From NCBI GenBank assembly GCA_007124395.1, contig SLFF01000125.1, positions 1 through 5,393 of the forward strand: DNA of 5,393 nucleotides, read 5' to 3'. Both the position numbers and the translations under genes were made by a program. The notes beneath the pieces were generated by a model. The model was not told where the DNA came from and made no database searches. It saw nothing but the letters and a program-made list of their open reading frames with translations. Source of the DNA: Thermomicrobiaceae bacterium (GTDB lineage: Bacteria > Chloroflexota > Chloroflexia > Thermomicrobiales > Thermomicrobiaceae). Shown piece by piece: positions 4,256-5,393 of the stretch (position 1 is the first letter of the stretch; every line of letters begins with the position of its first letter).

Positions 4256-5393
4256 CTAGTTGTACGGGATGTCGAAGAGCTTGCTGATCATGCTGGCGTG
4301 ATCGTCCGTTTCACTGGCCGATTTGAGACGGGTAACCGGCTTGTGCAGCATCTTCTGGGTAATCCCGTAGGCCATCGCCCGGACGACCTCTTTGTCACGT
4401 TCATCGAGATGACTCAGCCGGCGTAGCGCTTTTTCGAGCTCGACATGCTGGATGCTCGATGCCTGGCTGTAGAGGTCGGAGATCACCGGAGCGAGTCTCC
4501 GGCCGCTGAACCAGGTGCAGAACTCCTGCAACTCCTCGTTGACGATCGCTTCGACCTTTGGAATCTCCGCACGTCGTTGCTCGATACCGCGGGTCTGCAC
4601 AGCGTGCAGGGCATCGATGTCGAAGAGTTGAACATGTGGAAGCGAATCAACCTGTGGATCAACATTTCGCGGAACCGAGATGTCGATGATCAATGTTGGC
4701 GTCGAATCGTAGCAATTCGTCGGACGCAGATGGTCGAGCGTCAGGACGTATTCTTCCGAGCCTGTTGCCGTAATCACGATGTCGGCTGAACGGACCGCGC
4801 TCTCCAGCTGTGACCACGGGATTGCCTGTCCACCGATCTCACGTGCGGTGATCTCGGCTCGTTCCATGGTGCGGTTGCAGACATCGATTGACCCGACGCC
4901 ATTGGCGTAAAGATTTCGGGCGACGAGACACCCCATCTCCCCGAGGCCGACAGTTACGGCCCGTTTGTCGCTCAGGTTCCCAACGGTATCCTGGGCGAGC
5001 TTGACCGCCGCATGACTGATCGATCCAGCTCCGCGGCTGATGCCGGTGCGGGAGCGGGCACGCTTTCCGGTGGCCAGCGCCCGTTGAAACATCCGCTCCA
5101 GAATCGGTCCGCTGGTGTCCTGCTCGTGCGCTTCGAGCATGGCATCCCGAACCTGCCCCAGAATCTGTGGCTCACCGAGGATGGCGGAATCAAGGCCGCT
5201 AGCAACCCGGAACAGGTGACGAATGGAGTCGTCATCGGTCTGACACCTCGATGCGGCAGCCAGTTCCCGGGGATCAACGCCACCGTGCCGCGCCACCGTC
5301 TCGTTCAGATGCCTCATTGTCTGCAGGCCGTGATGCTCCAGAAGCAGGTAGAGCTCGGTACGATTGCAGGTGGTGATGCTGACCGCCTCGGAT
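4256..5393 (-). CDS. hemA: glutamyl-tRNA reductase (N-terminus outside window)
   Basis: This enzyme reduces glutamyl-tRNA(Glu) with NADPH to glutamate-1-semialdehyde, the first committed step of C5-pathway tetrapyrrole (heme, siroheme, cobalamin) synthesis. The open frame runs to the right edge and gives 378 visible residues; about 40 N-terminal residues are missing, which fits the usual 420-450. TTCNRTELY (visible residues 7-15) contains the catalytic Cys9 that forms the thioester with glutamate. SGLDSAILGEPQILGQVR (65-82) is the strongest family signature. GLGEMG (149-154) is the NADPH-binding Rossmann loop, and DISVPRNVDP (237-246) follows it. The last hundred residues form the helical dimerisation domain, with HKPVTRLK near 350-357. 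The ATG at 5317 is internal and is not the true start, because the catalytic cysteine lies before it. The gene converges on the PLP-enzyme gene and shares its terminator. Its promoter, and any heme-operon partners, would lie outside the window. Confidence 0.97.
   Translation of the reverse strand, partial: SEAVSITTCNRTELYLLLEHHGLQTMRHLNETVARHGGVDPRELAAASRCQTDDDSIRHLFRVASGLDSAILGEPQILGQVRDAMLEAHEQDTSGPILERMFQRALATGKRARSRTGISRGAGSISHAAVKLAQDTVGNLSDKRAVTVGLGEMGCLVARNLYANGVGSIDVCNRTMERAEITAREIGGQAIPWSQLESAVRSADIVITATGSEEYVLTLDHLRPTNCYDSTPTLIIDISVPRNVDPQVDSLPHVQLFDIDALHAVQTRGIEQRRAEIPKVEAIVNEELQEFCTWFSGRRLAPVISDLYSQASSIQHVELEKALRRLSHLDERDKEVVRAMAYGITQKMLHKPVTRLKSASETDDHASMISKLFDIPYN

Noticed and set aside
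4256..5317. hemA beginning at the ATG at 5317
   Set aside because: The frame stays open to the window edge and encodes the catalytic TTCNRTELY motif upstream of this ATG, so the true start lies beyond 5393.
1..5393. CRISPR array, insertion sequence, tRNA or rRNA
   Set aside because: No regularly spaced repeats, transposase frames, terminal inverted repeats with target duplications, or RNA gene signatures were seen.

Overview
The window holds six protein-coding genes, two of them cut by the window edges, in the order gyrA-tail(+), APH-fold kinase(-), tyrosine/lipid-type phosphatase(-), ZIP metal transporter(+), PLP-dependent D-hydroxyamino-acid enzyme(+), hemA(-). The short intergenic gaps, the GTG and TTG starts, clear Shine-Dalgarno sequences and a sigma70-like promoter show a bacterium. 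Moderately high G+C, abundant CGATC/GATC words and the protein styles would fit a free-living lineage such as Chloroflexota (Thermomicrobia-like). That placement is an impression from composition and protein character and was not tested. There are no RNA genes, insertion sequences, CRISPR arrays or phage genes.

Region by region: bases 1-158 are the last 52 codons of a DNA gyrase A-type protein. They are followed by a 123-base convergent spacer with a weak terminator candidate and two small hairpins whose 6-base loops are exact reverse complements of each other. Bases 282-1968 are a two-gene minus-strand operon. The phosphatase (TTG start) is transcribed first and the APH-fold kinase (GTG start, strong RBS) follows after a gap of about 19 bases. 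Bases 1975-2140 are a divergent promoter region. Bases 2141-2953 encode an eight-helix GufA/BbZIP-like ZIP transporter. A well-formed promoter (TTGACG-16-TACAAT) then precedes the fold-type III PLP enzyme at 3059-4168. A perfect-looking hairpin between convergent stops at 4197-4227 serves this gene and hemA. Bases 4256-5393 are most of glutamyl-tRNA reductase, missing roughly its first 40 residues beyond the right edge.

How the genes may work together: gyrA and hemA are housekeeping genes that flank a small accessory stretch. The kinase-phosphatase pair looks like a matched phosphorylate/dephosphorylate module acting on an unknown small molecule or protein. The ZIP transporter imports divalent metal, and its neighbour belongs to a PLP family that needs a divalent metal, so a supply relationship is possible although the enzyme has its own promoter. 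I see no clearly new multi-gene system. The most unusual points are the complementary-loop hairpin pair, the phosphatase P-loop in which Arg replaces the usual His, and the kinase-phosphatase operon.
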